From an uncultured Enterobacter sp. (GTDB lineage: Bacteria > Pseudomonadota > Gammaproteobacteria > Enterobacterales > Enterobacteriaceae), in assembly GCA_946477805.1 (NCBI GenBank), contig CAMKZP010000195.1, forward strand, positions 1 through 7,038: 7,038 nt of DNA, read 5' to 3'. Under the pieces are notes generated by a model. That model did no database searches. It saw only the letters and a program-made list of their open reading frames with translations, and was not told where the DNA came from. The translations under genes and the position numbers were made by a program. Numbering within the stretch: position 1 is the stretch's first letter; each line of letters opens with the position of its first letter. Of this stretch, positions 6,256 through 7,038 are shown piece by piece.

Positions 6256-6930
6256 TTAATTCCTTTCCAGTGCAGACCGCGAGGCCCAGAAATCGGTGAG
6301 GCATTTCCAGGTGAGTTCCCGCGTTGAATGAAGTTGTAGCGCCGCGTGGCTCAGGCCGGGCCCAATGCCCACCGACAGCATACCCGCCGCGTTGATTGCC
6401 TCTACGCCTGCGGCGGCATCTTCGATACCGATGGCCTCTTCAGGGCGAACGTTGAGCCCCGCGCAGGCCGCCAGGAAAATCTCCGGGTCCGGCTTAGAGC
6501 AGAGGATCCGGGACGCATCGGCGCAAAAATCAAATGCCCCGTGGATGCCCAGCGCGTGCAGAATGACCGGGGCATTGAGGGATACGGAGGCCAGACCAAT
6601 TTTGACGTTCGCGGCACGGATCTCAGCCAGTACCTCGCGTATGCCCGGCAGCATGGCGGCTTGCGTCAGCGACGCCAGAGACTGAACGTAGAGATCGTTT
6701 TTCTTACCGGCGAGGGCCAGGCACTGCCTGTCGATAAACTCCCCTTCTTTGCCACCGTGGCGCAGGATCCGCTGCAGCGAATCCATGCGGCTGATCCCTT
6801 TCAGCTCTTCGTTGAAGCGTTCATCAATCGTGATGCCAATTTCCTGCGCCACGCTACGCCAGGCCAGAAAATGCAGATGGGCGGTGTCGGCGATCACCCC
6901 ATCCAGATCGAATACAACGGCGCTAAACAT
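6256..6930 (-). CDS. ycjU: YcjU, beta-phosphoglucomutase (HAD superfamily)
   Basis: A 224-residue enzyme that interconverts beta-D-glucose 1-phosphate and glucose 6-phosphate through beta-glucose 1,6-bisphosphate. HAD motif I is FDLDGV, with nucleophile Asp8 and acid/base Asp10. Motif II is GLASVS (Ser115), motif III Lys146 in SKPDPEIF, and motif IV GIEDAAAG with the Mg-binding pair Glu170-Asp171. The cap-domain KGISR (44-48) is the beta-PGM substrate loop and separates it from ordinary HAD phosphatases. In context it takes the beta-glucose 1-phosphate released by the YcjT phosphorylase. The start chosen is the ATG at 6928-6930 with a strong GGAGG (6940-6944) nine bases upstream; the ten extra upstream codons of the longest frame are not family-like and would lose that site. 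The first eight bases overlap the probable end of ycjT. Confidence 0.95.
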   Translation of the reverse strand: MFSAVVFDLDGVIADTAHLHFLAWRSVAQEIGITIDERFNEELKGISRMDSLQRILRHGGKEGEFIDRQCLALAGKKNDLYVQSLASLTQAAMLPGIREVLAEIRAANVKIGLASVSLNAPVILHALGIHGAFDFCADASRILCSKPDPEIFLAACAGLNVRPEEAIGIEDAAAGVEAINAAGMLSVGIGPGLSHAALQLHSTRELTWKCLTDFWASRSALERN

Positions 6931-7038
6931 TGTCACCCCCCTCCGTGGTAGCGGTCCCATTAACAGGCGTAAGAAAATACTCGTACGACCAGACTTGCCG
7001 CCCCGTAGTCGTCACCGTTTTTCCCCACAGGGTGAAGG
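6923..7038 (-). CDS. ycjT: YcjT, kojibiose phosphorylase (GH65), last 37 codons only
   Basis: Only the C-terminus is in the window. The frame reads FTLWGKTVTTTGRQ...EYFLTPVNGTATTEGGDNV and ends with TAG at 6923-6925, eight bases inside ycjU. I chose this frame because the PVNGTAT stretch close to the end resembles, from memory, the PFNGTAT near the end of E. coli YcjT, and because ycjT is the gene expected before ycjU. The other open frame (ending TAA at 6960-6962) gives a tail I do not recognise. GH65 kojibiose phosphorylase splits kojibiose with phosphate into glucose and beta-glucose 1-phosphate in the cytoplasm. The catalytic core is outside the window, so the identity rests on synteny and this short tail. 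The stop depends on a run of six C (6936-6941), a place where an indel error would change it. Confidence 0.7.
   Translation of the reverse strand, partial: FTLWGKTVTTTGRQVWSYEYFLTPVNGTATTEGGDNV

Noticed and set aside
6346..6951. 201-codon plus-strand open frame opposite ycjU
   Set aside because: It is antisense to a beta-phosphoglucomutase with all catalytic motifs; no independent support.
6960..7038. Alternative ycjT frame ending TAA at 6960-6962
   Set aside because: Its tail (GAASLVVRVFSYAC) is not one I recognise, whereas the other frame has a PVNGTAT tail like E. coli YcjT; kept as the fallback if the six-C run is miscounted.

Overview
The window looks like the chromosome of an Enterobacteriaceae member close to Enterobacter, Escherichia or Klebsiella. 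The proteins read as near-complete orthologues of E. coli K-12 TyrR, YcjF, YcjX, YcjW, OmpG, YcjV, YcjU and YcjT, in the same order (inverted here), with enteric-style Shine-Dalgarno sites and fairly GC-rich codons. I cannot fix the genus from this sequence. The first 36 bases are not genomic: positions 4-36 are the Illumina Nextera Read 1 transposase adapter, so the left edge is an assembly or library artefact and tyrR is cut by it.

Layout, left to right. (1) Adapter, 1-36. (2) The N-terminal 133 codons of tyrR on the minus strand, with a 112-base upstream gap that carries a perfect palindrome matching a TyrR box. (3) ycjX and ycjF, minus strand, joined by an ATGA stop/start overlap: a P-loop GTPase-like protein and its membrane partner, with a good sigma-32-type promoter candidate in front of ycjX. 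(4) ycjW, plus strand, a LacI-family repressor ending in a strong hairpin. (5) On the minus strand, the downstream end of the ycjM-V/ompG sugar cluster: the last codons of ycjT (kojibiose phosphorylase), then ycjU (beta-phosphoglucomutase), ycjV (ABC transporter ATPase) and ompG (monomeric porin). ycjT-ycjU-ycjV are packed with an 8-base overlap and a 2-base gap. ompG is separated from ycjV by an intrinsic-terminator-like hairpin.

How the genes fit together (known families plus inference): OmpG passes sugars through the outer membrane, an ABC importer energised by YcjV takes them across the inner membrane, YcjT phosphorolyses kojibiose to glucose and beta-glucose 1-phosphate, and YcjU converts the latter to glucose 6-phosphate. 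YcjW is the local repressor. YcjXF and TyrR are a separate stress and aromatic amino acid block that happens to be adjacent.

I see no undescribed system here. The points worth a second look are the adapter, the regulatory sites, the terminator in front of ompG, and the intact ycjV. No stretch longer than 300 bases lacks a gene; the three larger gaps (437-548, 2996-3144, 5105-5170) are described as features.
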